Source of the DNA: an uncultured Lachnospiraceae bacterium
Lineage (GTDB): Bacteria; Bacillota; Clostridia; Lachnospirales; Lachnospiraceae
Assembly (NCBI GenBank): GCA_910589195.1
Contig: CAJUTC010000011.1
Coordinates: forward strand, 18,714-82,713
DNA: 64,000 nt
Reading direction: 5' to 3'
Below are positions 53,126-61,695 of the stretch, one piece after another. The first letter of the stretch is position 1. Each line of letters starts with the position of its first letter. Position numbers and translations under genes: made by a program. The notes below the pieces were generated by a model. The model was given only the letters and a program-made list of their open reading frames with translations. It searched no databases and had not been told where the DNA came from.

Positions 53126-54286
53126 TTAATTTCCGGCTGTGGTTTCCTCTTCTGATTCGGATGGGGCTTCCTCTTCTCCCGATTCGGATGAGGATTCTGC
53201 TTCTGTTGGTTCTGGCTCTACGATTTTTGCGTTCTGAATCAGGAACTCCATAACCACGATATTCCTGGCCGCCTCATCTACAGCCTCCTGGCCGTAGGCT
53301 TCCACCAATTCATCCGGGCTTTCCAAACCATACGCCTCCGCTACCTTCATCCTGGCATCATCATTCACCTGAAGATTCTCCGCTTCTGAAATCACCTCGG
53401 CAATCAGGGAAACCTGAAGACGTGCTTCAATATCGGAACGCATATATTCTTTAAAACTATCTTCGTCAGTCCCATACATCGCAACATAGTCTGCCAATGT
53501 CATATCGCTTTGTTCCAACGCGGCGGTCATCTCTTCCATCTGGCTCTGGAATTCCTGATCCACTTCTTCATCCAGGCCTTCAAATTTGCTGGACGCAAGC
53601 ACCTTCTCTATGGCCTCATTCTGCATCTGGACCTCCGCATTCAGCCTGGCGCTTTCTTCCATATTTCCCCTTATTTCCTGACGGAACTCTTCTACGGTTT
53701 TGCTGGTATCTGAAAATTTCTGTACAGTTTCGTCACTTAGTTCCGGGGGCTTTTTTTCCTGAATGGCGTTTACCGTAACGTCAAACACAACTGCCTGGCC
53801 AGCCAGCTCCGCATTCCCGTAATTTTCCGGAAACGTAAGATTCAAACTCAGCTCGTCGCCAGTTTCCGCGCCGATCAGACCATCTTCAAATCCATCGATA
53901 AAACTGCCTGAGCCAAGTTCCAGATCGTAGCCCTCCGCAGTTCCTCCCTCAAAGGCCTCTCCGTCTTTCATCCCCACATAATCAATATTTACTACGTCAC
54001 CTTCCTGTGCGGGGCGATCCGTAACTTCTATCATTTCGGGGTTGGCGTTTAAAATAAATTCAATCTGGGACTCCACCTGCTCATCGCTTATTTCTGTGCT
54101 TATATTGGTAATCTCTAAGCCTTTGTACTCCCCTAACGTAACTCTCCCTTTCGGCGCTTCCTCCTGAACCTGGGCTGTAGTTTCCTCTGAGGGCGCCGTT
54201 TCCTCTGTTTCCTTTTTGCCGCATCCTGCCGCCAGCATGGCGGCTGCCATTACACATAAACTAATTTTCGTTAATCTCCTCATCAT
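53126..54286 (-). CDS. Trigger-factor-like lipoprotein foldase with FKBP domain
   Basis: 386 residues. A lipoprotein signal ends in the lipobox LAAGC (Cys near residue 22), so the protein is exported and lipid-anchored. Residues 85-180 are an FKBP-type peptidyl-prolyl isomerase domain (GDVVNIDYVGMKDGEAF; GSFIDGFEDGLIGA). Residues 185-360 resemble the C-terminal chaperone arms of trigger factor. The end is Glu/Ser-rich. It is probably an extracytoplasmic folding factor, comparable in role to PrsA. Starts at 54286 and 54283 are both ATG; AGGA lies six bases before a GTG at 54289. Confidence 0.85.
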   Translation of the reverse strand: MMRRLTKISLCVMAAAMLAAGCGKKETEETAPSEETTAQVQEEAPKGRVTLGEYKGLEITNISTEISDEQVESQIEFILNANPEMIEVTDRPAQEGDVVNIDYVGMKDGEAFEGGTAEGYDLELGSGSFIDGFEDGLIGAETGDELSLNLTFPENYGNAELAGQAVVFDVTVNAIQEKKPPELSDETVQKFSDTSKTVEEFRQEIRGNMEESARLNAEVQMQNEAIEKVLASSKFEGLDEEVDQEFQSQMEEMTAALEQSDMTLADYVAMYGTDEDSFKEYMRSDIEARLQVSLIAEVISEAENLQVNDDARMKVAEAYGLESPDELVEAYGQEAVDEAARNIVVMEFLIQNAKIVEPEPTEAESSSESGEEEAPSESEEETTAGN

Positions 54287-54454
54287 CACAAATCCTATTC
54301 CTTTACTAATATACTAGAGTGGGTCTGCCTTAACATCAGGCATGTCATACTCCGGCCTCAATGGGCGGCTTGGAGCATGTGCTAATAGTTATAACATAGG
54401 ATGTGGGGAAAAAAAAGCATTTCCACTAAATTCATAAAATTTTAAGGTTATGTT

Positions 54455-55849
54455 TTATTTGTAAAAAGCTTTAAACGCCCGATATGTATTCCACACATCC
54501 AGCTTGGAAGACAGCTCAAATGGCGAGTGCATCGAAAGGATGGGCACGCCCAGATCCACCGTATCCACATTCATGTGAGCAACATACTTAGCAATGGTTC
54601 CGCCGCCGCCTTCATCCACTTTTCCTAATTCTCCCGCCTGCCAGTATACGCCGTCCTTCTCCAGAATATGGATCACCTTCGCAAGCAGCTCTGCCCCCGC
54701 ATCATTAGAAGAGGATTTCCCCCTTGAACCGGTATACTTGGTCAGGACGCAGCCTCTGTTAAGCTGGCAGGCATTGCGAAGCTCATAAACGTCTGCAAAG
54801 TTAGGATCATAAGCTGCGTTTACATCGGAAGAAAGGCAAATGGAGCTGCGCAGTACCTGCCGCACCAGCGCACCGGATTGATCTGCTAAATCCTCTATGT
54901 AGTGAAGCACGTAATCAGAATTCAAACCGGTATTCCCATCGGAACCGATTTCTTCTTTATCCGTTAATATGGTAACTGTGGTATGGGTTGGCATCCGTGT
55001 ATCAATCTCTGCCATAAGCGCTGTGTAGGCGCAGATTCGGTCATCCTGGCCGTAGGCGCCGATCATGCTGCAGTCCAGACCCACATCCTTCGCTTTTACT
55101 GCCGGAACCATTTCGATTTCCGCCCGGTAAAAATCCGCCTCGGTAATGCCATACCGTTCATTTAAGAGCTGAAGAGCCAGAAGCTTTACCGGCTCCTTTA
55201 CTTCCTCATCCTGATATGGAAGGGAACCGATTATAATGTTTAGTTCTTCCCCTTTCAGGCCGTCCCTTAAATGGCGTTCATTCTGCCTTGCCGCCAGGTG
55301 TGGAAGCAGATCCGTAACGCAAAATACTGGCTCTCCAGCCTTCTCGCCTATGGATATTTCTACAGAAGTACCATCTTTTTTAAAAACAATCCCGTGCATG
55401 GCAAGGGGAGTCGCCCCCCACTGGTACTTACGGATTCCCCCGTAATAATGGGTCTTAAAATAGGCAATATCATGAGTTTCATACATAGGGTTCGGCTTTA
55501 AATCCAACCTAGGGGAATCAATATGAGCGCCGTTCATCCGAACCCCATTTTCCACAGGCTCTATGCCAAATGTAGTTGCAATCAGGGATTTTCCCCTATT
55601 TACAAAATAAACTTTATCGCCCGGCTGGTAAGTCATCAGCCGTTCAAAGGGGCGGTATCCGTTTTTTTCTAAAAGTTTCACCGCGTACCGGACACATTCC
55701 CGCTCCGTTTTTCCCTCATCCAGGAAATTCTTATAGCCCTCGCAGAATTTCTGAGCCTTCGCTATTTGTTTGGGCGCCTCTTTTCCAATATTGGTAGCAC
55801 TCCATGTAAGCTTTTCGGCCAGTTCCTGGCCTTTTGTTTTCTTCGCCAT
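54455..55849 (-). CDS. M18-family aminopeptidase
   Basis: 464 residues. Zinc-peptidase motifs of the M18 family: NGAHIDSPRLDLKP (metal His and Asp), THYYGGIRKYQWG, LTDKEEIGSDGNTG (catalytic Glu pair), SSDVNAAYDPNF and the final metal His in LSMHSPFELSS. A cytoplasmic aminopeptidase releasing N-terminal residues, probably as a large oligomer. Length is as expected for bacterial members. The 168 bases between this and the foldase gene show only AT-rich sequence. Confidence 0.92.
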   Translation of the reverse strand: MAKKTKGQELAEKLTWSATNIGKEAPKQIAKAQKFCEGYKNFLDEGKTERECVRYAVKLLEKNGYRPFERLMTYQPGDKVYFVNRGKSLIATTFGIEPVENGVRMNGAHIDSPRLDLKPNPMYETHDIAYFKTHYYGGIRKYQWGATPLAMHGIVFKKDGTSVEISIGEKAGEPVFCVTDLLPHLAARQNERHLRDGLKGEELNIIIGSLPYQDEEVKEPVKLLALQLLNERYGITEADFYRAEIEMVPAVKAKDVGLDCSMIGAYGQDDRICAYTALMAEIDTRMPTHTTVTILTDKEEIGSDGNTGLNSDYVLHYIEDLADQSGALVRQVLRSSICLSSDVNAAYDPNFADVYELRNACQLNRGCVLTKYTGSRGKSSSNDAGAELLAKVIHILEKDGVYWQAGELGKVDEGGGGTIAKYVAHMNVDTVDLGVPILSMHSPFELSSKLDVWNTYRAFKAFYK

Positions 55850-55927
55850 CTCTTATCCTCCGTTATATCATTAATGTAATTTTATGTCATCAGGAATCCG
55901 TCATGCCACTGCTTATAACTGCATGCT

Positions 55928-56389
55928 TCACCTTCCTGCTCCAAACAGTTCATCGCTGTCTAGTACCAAGGTAAAAGGCCCGTCATTGATAAGGGAAACC
56001 TTCATATCCGCGCCAAAGCTTCCATGCCGCACCACAGGAATTCTCTTGCCGAATCCTTCTACCAGATACTCATAAAGGGCATTGGCCTTATCTGGCGCCC
56101 CGGCTCCGATAAAGCTTGGCCGGTTCCCTTTATGGCAATCCGCATACAACGTAAACTGGCTGATCACCAGCACCTGGCCTTCTACGTCTGCCAATGACAA
56201 ATTGGTCTTTCCATTTTCATCTTCAAAAATCCGCAGTTTACAAATCTTATCTATCATCCGGTCTGCTATCTTTTCCTCATCCCGGTCCGAAATCCCTAAA
56301 AAGAGCAAAAAGCCTTTTTCAATGCGCCCTATTTCCTGGCCTTCTACCGAAACCCAGGCCTTTTGCACACGCTGCAATACTACCCTCAC
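55928..56389 (-). CDS. dtd: D-aminoacyl-tRNA deacylase
   Basis: 153 residues. It removes D-amino acids mischarged on tRNA. Motifs: VSQFTLYAD-type (ISQFTLYADCHKGNRPSF) and the cross-subunit NDGPFTLVLDS. The start is probably GTG 56389, giving the typical N-terminus MRVVLQRV, with AGAGGTG seven bases upstream; GTG 56398 lies too close to that site. Confidence 0.94.
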   Translation of the reverse strand: MRVVLQRVQKAWVSVEGQEIGRIEKGFLLFLGISDRDEEKIADRMIDKICKLRIFEDENGKTNLSLADVEGQVLVISQFTLYADCHKGNRPSFIGAGAPDKANALYEYLVEGFGKRIPVVRHGSFGADMKVSLINDGPFTLVLDSDELFGAGR

Positions 56390-56424
56390 CTTATTCACCT
56401 CTGATTTTTATTTTCAATTATTAG

Positions 56425-56456
56425 GATGTCAGAGTCAAAAAACGTTTGACACTAAC
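56425..56456 (-). repeat. Hairpin downstream of the GDPD gene, possible minimal copy of the intergenic repeat
   Basis: On the minus strand GTTAG-T-GTCAAA pairs with TTTGAC-T-CTGAC around a short U-rich loop. The left arm resembles the start of copies A and B (GTTGGTGTCAAA). It may act as a terminator. Relationship to the other copies is tentative. Confidence 0.4.
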
Positions 56457-56494
56457 CATTAAGGCCGCAACCTTTTTGAAACAGCAGCACCGTA

Positions 56495-58294
56495 TCAGCG
56501 GAATACCATCTGAAGATATTCCAGCAGATTTTCTGTTGCTTCCTCACGGAAACAGATTTCCCTGGCTCTTACCGGATAATCGGTAATAATATTATCCACA
56601 CCAGCCTGCTTCATCTGTTCTAACTCCGCTACTGAATTTACCGTCCATACATGGATCGCCTTTCCTGCTTCATGTGCCCGCTTTACTAGTTCCTTCGTGG
56701 CAAAGCTGGAACGGATACTGATAAAATCCAGATTTTTATTGGTATAATAATTGCCGTAAGCTGCCGCTACAATATAACCAGTGCGGATATCTGGGTTTAA
56801 CGCTTTGACCCTCTCCAGATATTCCATCTTTACAGAAGAAATAACACACTGTTCTTCCATCCCCAGCTCTTGAATCAAAGCTACCGTTTTTTCCGGAAGG
56901 CTGGCGCTTGTCCCCAGATCTTTTAACTCCAAATTCAGGTTAATCTGTCCTTTGGCAAACTCCATAACTTCCCTTAATCCTGGTATGTTCTCTCCGGCAA
57001 AAGCCTCTGAAAAACTGCTTCCCACATCAAGCCGGGACAGCTCCTCAAATGTTAGTTCTGTCACGTTCCGGCTCACTCCAGCTAAACGCTCCAGGCTCAT
57101 ATCATGGCATAAAACTAAAACCCCATCCAGGCTTTCCTGTACATCCAGCTCCACAAAATCCGCCAATTCTTCCACTGCCGCCTTTACTGCTGCCATGGTA
57201 TTTTCCGGCGCCGCTTTTGAACTTCCCCGGTGGGCTGTAATCTGGATCGTTAAAAAAGCGTCACTTACTGCCTGCGATCCATTATAAGCCAAATCAAAAA
57301 TAAAAAATCCGCTGAGCAGCCCAAAGGCGGCTCCTGCCGCCAGAAGTTTTTTCTGATAACCTTTGCCCAGAAGTTTTCCCTTAAAATTCCAAACGTTTTG
57401 TTCCAGTTCCCTATCCTGCAGTTGATAATAAACTACCGTAATAATCCCCACATTCAAAATGCTGTTTAACATACTGTAAATCAGCAAAACCACTAATTCA
57501 ATCCGTCCCGCTGTTCCGGTGAGCACCGCCAACTGAAGATCGCGTTTCACAAAAAGTGTTATGGCAACGGCGGATCCGGTTACTGCCACCAAATATAAAC
57601 TAATTATAACCACAATCAAAGCGGCGTTTCCCGCCAGTAAAATACCAAAGGCTCTTCTCCCTCCCCGTTTTACAAGCTGCTTACTGTACCACCAGCTATC
57701 AGAAAATGATTTTTGCTCAACCATAGCAAAATAAAGCAGGAAGATCCCTGGAAACAAGCCGGCAAGCAATCCACTGACACCAGCAAGAAGCATCGGCAAT
57801 CCATATGCTGTATGGAACAGTTCCTCCATTACAAAATTCACCGGTTTTACATGACTTAAAATCCGATACAGCATAAATAAATTTTCCAGAACATACTTTC
57901 CGGCCAGCACCAGGAATAATTTCCAGCTTTTCTTCCTGCATTCATCAGCCGTCTTTTGGATTCCTCCTATCAGCATTTCATACGGTGATACCTTTTGCAG
58001 GTAAACCGTTCCCTGAAACGCGGTAAGCAGGCTTCCGTTTTCTACCGCTAAAAAGAAAAGCCCCACAATACTTACTGCTGCCAAAACCAGCCAGGTGCCA
58101 GGCTTTAATAAAAAACCAGCCAGGTTAGCGGCTGTTACATAGCTGTAACCGGAGGCTTTCAGTGAAAATTTCAGCCCCCGGTCAATAATTTGTAAATATA
58201 ATGGAAGAGTAAAAAAACGGTAACATAGCTCAAACCCTAGAAGATTCACAAGATTCAGCTTAATTACCGGCCAGATTTCCGCTGCTGTTTTCAT
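56495..58294 (-). CDS. Multi-membrane-span glycerophosphodiester phosphodiesterase
   Basis: 599 residues. The N-terminal 350 residues have about eight membrane segments and are of the type found fused to GDPD domains in Firmicutes. Residues 352-590 are a GDPD catalytic domain with TAHRGSSKAAPENT (His-Arg and Glu), FVELDVQESLDGVLVLCHD, and LNLELKD. It hydrolyses glycerophosphodiesters, or possibly lipoteichoic-acid-like glycerol phosphate, at the outer face or membrane. The final 25 residues extend past the usual end. Confidence 0.9.
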   Translation of the reverse strand: MKTAAEIWPVIKLNLVNLLGFELCYRFFTLPLYLQIIDRGLKFSLKASGYSYVTAANLAGFLLKPGTWLVLAAVSIVGLFFLAVENGSLLTAFQGTVYLQKVSPYEMLIGGIQKTADECRKKSWKLFLVLAGKYVLENLFMLYRILSHVKPVNFVMEELFHTAYGLPMLLAGVSGLLAGLFPGIFLLYFAMVEQKSFSDSWWYSKQLVKRGGRRAFGILLAGNAALIVVIISLYLVAVTGSAVAITLFVKRDLQLAVLTGTAGRIELVVLLIYSMLNSILNVGIITVVYYQLQDRELEQNVWNFKGKLLGKGYQKKLLAAGAAFGLLSGFFIFDLAYNGSQAVSDAFLTIQITAHRGSSKAAPENTMAAVKAAVEELADFVELDVQESLDGVLVLCHDMSLERLAGVSRNVTELTFEELSRLDVGSSFSEAFAGENIPGLREVMEFAKGQINLNLELKDLGTSASLPEKTVALIQELGMEEQCVISSVKMEYLERVKALNPDIRTGYIVAAAYGNYYTNKNLDFISIRSSFATKELVKRAHEAGKAIHVWTVNSVAELEQMKQAGVDNIITDYPVRAREICFREEATENLLEYLQMVFR

Positions 58295-58315
58295 GAATTT
58301 AGTCCTTCCCCGGAA

Positions 58316-58981
58316 TTAAGCGTGTTTTGCGTACCCTGCTTGTTTATAAGAACCTACCGTAGCAAGGAGGGCCTCATTTAAGGAATACATTTTATTATCC
58401 AACATATCTACCATATCCGCGCAAGATTTCAAATCCTTAAGCAGCCCTTCCGGCGCGTCACCCTCAAATTTATAAGCAATCTTATGCTCTAAGCTGGCCC
58501 AAAAATCCATGGCAACCGAACGGATCTGAACCTCCACCTTCATGTCACGGCGGCAGTTACTTAAAAAGATAGGGACAGACACCACCATATGGTAACTTTT
58601 GTAGCCGTTGGGTTTGGGATTCTTAATGTAATCCTTTACGTATAAAACGGTAATATCCTCCTGCCTGCTGATAGTATCCGCAATCTGATAAATGTCAGAA
58701 GTAAACGAACAGATAATCCGCACCCCCGCAATATCACTTAGTTTTGTATTCATATTATCAATGGTTACTTCATATCCGTCCTGCTGCAGCTTCCGCACAA
58801 TGCTGTCTGCGGTCTTTAATCGTGACTTTATATGTTCAATCGGATTATACCGATATCGGTGAACAAACTCGTCATTCATAATTTTCGCCTTTAATGTCAT
58901 CTTTTTTAAGGCAGAGTCATAAAGGAACATGGTTTCCTCCCACTGATCCACTTCCTCCTGACTTTTTACAATATTCTTCAA
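58316..58981 (-). CDS. Small alarmone synthetase (GTP pyrophosphokinase family)
   Basis: 221 residues: a lone RelA/SpoT synthetase domain without hydrolase or TGS domains, the size of RelQ/RelP. Motifs: IEHIKSRLKTADSI, SDIAGVRIICSF, YIKNPKPNGYKSYHM, VEVQIRSVAMDFWASLEHKI. It makes (p)ppGpp from GTP or GDP and ATP under stress. It lies 21 bases upstream of the GDPD gene and 15 bases after the S1-domain gene, so all three may share a transcript. Confidence 0.93.
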   Translation of the reverse strand: MKNIVKSQEEVDQWEETMFLYDSALKKMTLKAKIMNDEFVHRYRYNPIEHIKSRLKTADSIVRKLQQDGYEVTIDNMNTKLSDIAGVRIICSFTSDIYQIADTISRQEDITVLYVKDYIKNPKPNGYKSYHMVVSVPIFLSNCRRDMKVEVQIRSVAMDFWASLEHKIAYKFEGDAPEGLLKDLKSCADMVDMLDNKMYSLNEALLATVGSYKQAGYAKHA

Positions 58982-58996
58982 TCTTACGAACTCTCC

Positions 58997-59956
58997 TTAC
59001 TGCAATTTTATTCCTTTTAGCAAGGCGCCCAGGCCGGTGGTTGCCGCTCCGCTTTCTTTATAATCAAATACCTCCTCCGGCACCTCCTCTTCCTGGATCG
59101 CTTTCATAGACAGGCTAATTTTCCCGTTATCTGTGGAAAGTATTTTTACTTTAACTACCTGCCCTTCTTTCAACACCACGCCAGGGTGTTTGATTCTTTG
59201 GCTGCTGATCTGGGAGATATGAAGCAGACCTGTCAGCCCATTTTCCAATGTGACAAACGCGCCGTAATCCTTTAAGGTTTCGACTGTACCTTCTGCTATG
59301 GCACCTGCCTGGCACTTGGCTACCCGCTTCCTGGTTTCCTCCGCCTGCTTCTCCCTAGCCACCTCACGTCCCGAAAGCACCAAGCGCTTATTCTCCTCTT
59401 CTACGGTAATCACCGTAACTTCCAAGGTCTTGCCATTCCAGTCTTCCAAATTCTCCACATACTCAGCAGCAAGTTTAGAAGCCGGGATAAACGCCCGGAT
59501 CCCCTCCAGGTACGCAATGGCCCCGCTTTTTACAATCTCAGCAATCTTTACCTTTACCACTGTCCTGTCTTCCATCATCTGCTTTAGCTTCTCCCAGGCA
59601 AGCACATCATTTGCTTCTTTCCTAGAAAGGAGGATATTCCCTTCCCCATCGTCTGTTTTTATTACGGTAGCCGTAATTTCATCGCCAGGGTGGATCTCTT
59701 TCTTTAGCTGAAACTCCGGATCATTGGACAAATCATCTTTTGAAATAATTCCTTCTGCGTAATATTTTAAATCCAGGGTTACCTGGTCGTCATCCACGCT
59801 GATTACCGTTCCGGTCAGGATATCTCCTTCTCTTACTTTTTTAAAAGAGGCTTCCAACTCTTTGGCATAATCTGCCATGGTTTCTTCCGGGGCCACAGCC
59901 TCTTTTAATTCCATTTCTTCTTCTGTGCTTTCTAGTTGCTTCATTTCCTGGTCCAT
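58997..59956 (-). CDS. S1 RNA-binding domain protein (RpsA-like)
   Basis: 319 residues from ATG 59956 (AAGG eight bases upstream; GTG 59965 possible). An acidic N-terminal 35 residues precede three S1 repeats at about 40-110 (GDILTGTVISVDDDQVTLDL), 125-190 (AYLEGIRAFIPASKLA) and 210-285 (EGTVETLKDYGAFVTLENGLTG; the best conserved). Firmicutes carry this short form in place of full ribosomal protein S1. Likely role in mRNA binding or translation. Confidence 0.88.
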   Translation of the reverse strand: MDQEMKQLESTEEEMELKEAVAPEETMADYAKELEASFKKVREGDILTGTVISVDDDQVTLDLKYYAEGIISKDDLSNDPEFQLKKEIHPGDEITATVIKTDDGEGNILLSRKEANDVLAWEKLKQMMEDRTVVKVKIAEIVKSGAIAYLEGIRAFIPASKLAAEYVENLEDWNGKTLEVTVITVEEENKRLVLSGREVAREKQAEETRKRVAKCQAGAIAEGTVETLKDYGAFVTLENGLTGLLHISQISSQRIKHPGVVLKEGQVVKVKILSTDNGKISLSMKAIQEEEVPEEVFDYKESGAATTGLGALLKGIKLQ

Positions 59957-60029
59957 ATCTAGCACCTTCCTTTCTAGCTTCCTTATAATTATACCATAAT
60001 TTTCATAAAAGTGAAAGGGTAAAACCGTA

Positions 60030-60058
60030 TTGACATTTTATTGATTTTTGATTATACT
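60030..60058 (+). promoter_or_regulatory. Sigma-A promoter of perR
   Basis: TTGACA (60030-60035) and TATACT (60053-60058) with a 17-base spacer. The AT-rich palindrome at 60075 lies just after the predicted start. A second TATAAT at 60113 could serve a downstream start. Confidence 0.75.
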
Positions 60059-60074
60059 AAAAACAGGAATTATT

Positions 60075-60086
60075 ATTAATATTAAT
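60075..60086. promoter_or_regulatory. perR: Palindrome in perR leader, candidate PerR/Fur-type operator
   Basis: ATTAATATTAAT is a perfect 12-base palindrome within a longer AT-only stretch that includes TTATAAT-like half-sites, similar in character to PerR boxes. Position directly after the promoter suits autoregulation. Confidence 0.5.
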
Positions 60087-60138
60087 TATAATTCACCCTC
60101 ATGGTTTCGGGTTATAATTAGTATAGAAAGGAGCCGAC

Positions 60139-60591
60139 ATGAAAATACTGAAATACAGCCGCCAGCGGGAATCGATTAAAAACAGCCTTGCCGCCAGACG
60201 GGATCATCCAACTGCCGACGCCCTGTATGCTGATATCCGGGAAGAATTTCCCAATATCAGTTTAGGAACCGTATACCGTAACCTAAATCTTTTGGTGGAA
60301 CTGGGCGAAATTCAAAAATTTAATTTTGGCGATGGTTCCGATCATTTCGACAGCAAGACCCTGCCTCATTATCACTTTGTATGCAAATGCTGCCATCAGG
60401 TCAGCGATTTGCCTATGGGGCCATTAGATGAAATCAATTCACTGGCCCAGCGGTACTACGATGGGACTATAGAAGGCCATTCTACCACCTTTTATGGCAT
60501 TTGCCAAGTTTGCAAAGCAAACCAAGTACTGCCTCCTTCCAAAGAAAACAACCTGCCGGCAAACAATTCCTGCCCCCTGGAAACATTGTAA
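60139..60591 (+). CDS. perR: Fur-family peroxide-responsive repressor
   Basis: 150 residues. A winged helix (residues 1-80, ISLGTVYRNLNLLVELGEI) is followed by the metal-binding dimerisation domain: HFDSKTLPHYHFVCKCC and ICQVCKANQ give the two CxxC zinc sites and the His/Asp regulatory-metal site. It is called PerR and not Fur because rubrerythrin follows. The C-terminal 20 residues are divergent. AAAGGAG precedes the ATG. Confidence 0.88.
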   Translation: MKILKYSRQRESIKNSLAARRDHPTADALYADIREEFPNISLGTVYRNLNLLVELGEIQKFNFGDGSDHFDSKTLPHYHFVCKCCHQVSDLPMGPLDEINSLAQRYYDGTIEGHSTTFYGICQVCKANQVLPPSKENNLPANNSCPLETL

Positions 60592-60621
60592 CAAACTTCC
60601 TCAAAAGTTTTCGCAAAACGC

Positions 60622-60650
60622 TTGACAGCAGGACATGAATGTGATAGAGT
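60622..60650 (+). promoter_or_regulatory. Promoter of the rubrerythrin gene
   Basis: TTGACA (60622-60627) and TAGAGT (60645-60650) with a 17-base spacer, followed by an inverted repeat AATCAT/ATGATT (60661-60681) that could bind PerR. Confidence 0.65.
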
Positions 60651-60740
60651 GATATCAGTAATCATTATTGTTTTATGATTGCTTTCAAGCAGCTGATAGA
60701 AACAATAGAATCTAATAGAAAAGAAAAGGAGAAACGAATC

Positions 60741-61289
60741 ATGAAAAAATGGGTATGTACAGTATGCGGTTATATTTTTGAAGGCGAGAGCGCTCCCGAT
60801 GTCTGTCCTGTATGTAAGGCTGGCGCTGATAAATTTAAAGAGCAGGGCGAAGGTTTAACCTGGGCATGCCAGCATGAAATCGGCTTAGGAAAAGCAGAAG
60901 GCGTTTCAGAAGACATTATTGCTGACTTACGCGCCAACTTTGAAGGCGAGTGCTCAGAGGTTGGTATGTATCTGGCTATGTCCCGTCAGGCATACCGGGA
61001 AGGCTATCCAGAAATCGGAGAATTTTATAAGACTGCCGCTTTTGAAGAAGCAGAGCATGCCGCAAAATTTGCGGAACTGTTAGGAGAAGTTGTTACCAAC
61101 AGTACTAAGAAAAATCTAGAGTTACGGGTAGCTGCTGAAAACGGTGCTACCGCAGGCAAACTGGACTTAGCAGGACGCGCTAAGAAAGCCAACTTAGACG
61201 CAATCCATGATACCGTTCATGAGATGGCTAAAGATGAGGCAAGGCACGGCTGTGCGTTTGAAGGTTTGTTAAAAAGATATTTTGGCTAA
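60741..61289 (+). CDS. rbr: Rubredoxin-first (reverse) rubrerythrin
   Basis: 182 residues from ATG 60741 (AAAAGGAG upstream). The rubredoxin domain comes first (CTVCGYIFEG and CPVCKAG, residues 6-27), the reverse of classical rubrerythrin. The ferritin-like di-iron domain follows with ANFEGECSEVGMY, FEEAEHAAKF and AKDEARHGCAF. It reduces hydrogen peroxide in anaerobes with electrons from NADH via a reductase. Its place after perR supports peroxide induction. Confidence 0.94.
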   Translation: MKKWVCTVCGYIFEGESAPDVCPVCKAGADKFKEQGEGLTWACQHEIGLGKAEGVSEDIIADLRANFEGECSEVGMYLAMSRQAYREGYPEIGEFYKTAAFEEAEHAAKFAELLGEVVTNSTKKNLELRVAAENGATAGKLDLAGRAKKANLDAIHDTVHEMAKDEARHGCAFEGLLKRYFG

Positions 61290-61322
61290 TCAGAACGCTG
61301 GATTTTAAAGGTTTTTAACATT

Positions 61323-61357
61323 AAGGGAATGAATCAGAAATGGTTTGTTCCCTTTTT
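61323..61357 (+). terminator. Terminator of the rubrerythrin gene
   Basis: Stem AAGGGAA / TTCCCTT (61323-61329 with 61348-61354) running into five T. Loop of 18 bases. It lies 34 bases after the stop. Confidence 0.75.
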
Positions 61358-61695
61358 GATTGTCCTTTTGTTGTCCTTTGCCGCGTTCCTATTCTTCCCC
61401 ATAAATGCCATGTTTTCACGCCGTTTTCGACATTTCCAATTTTACATCTTGCAAGGCTTGTAAATAGTATTTTGTACCGTTGGCAATCAATTTAGCTTCT
61501 GCCTGTTTTTTACCTGTATATGTGGCTCCCGCTTCCGCTTTAGCTTTTTAAAGTAGTCCTTTAATTTGCTGCAATATTATTGAAGTTTTTTATCATTTAT
61601 AGTAAAATTTACTATAACAAAAACGGTCAGGCGTGCCGACAGGAAGCTTCCCCACAAAAGCATCCCCCGGCACGCTCCAGCAAGGAGGTACAACA
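61358..61695. other. Intergenic region before the CO dehydrogenase operon
   Basis: No gene is supported over these 338 bases. The notable item is the palindrome at 61597-61617, listed separately. No promoter with a clear -35 and -10 pair was found, although the palindrome itself contains TATAGT and ACTATA that could serve as a -10 box. Confidence 0.5.
61597..61617. promoter_or_regulatory. Perfect 10-1-10 palindrome upstream of cooS, probable operator
   Basis: Arms TTATAGTAAA and TTTACTATAA around a single A, about 79 bases before the cooS start. It does not match CooA, FNR or Rex sites as generally described. It probably binds an unidentified dimeric regulator of the operon. Confidence 0.7.
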
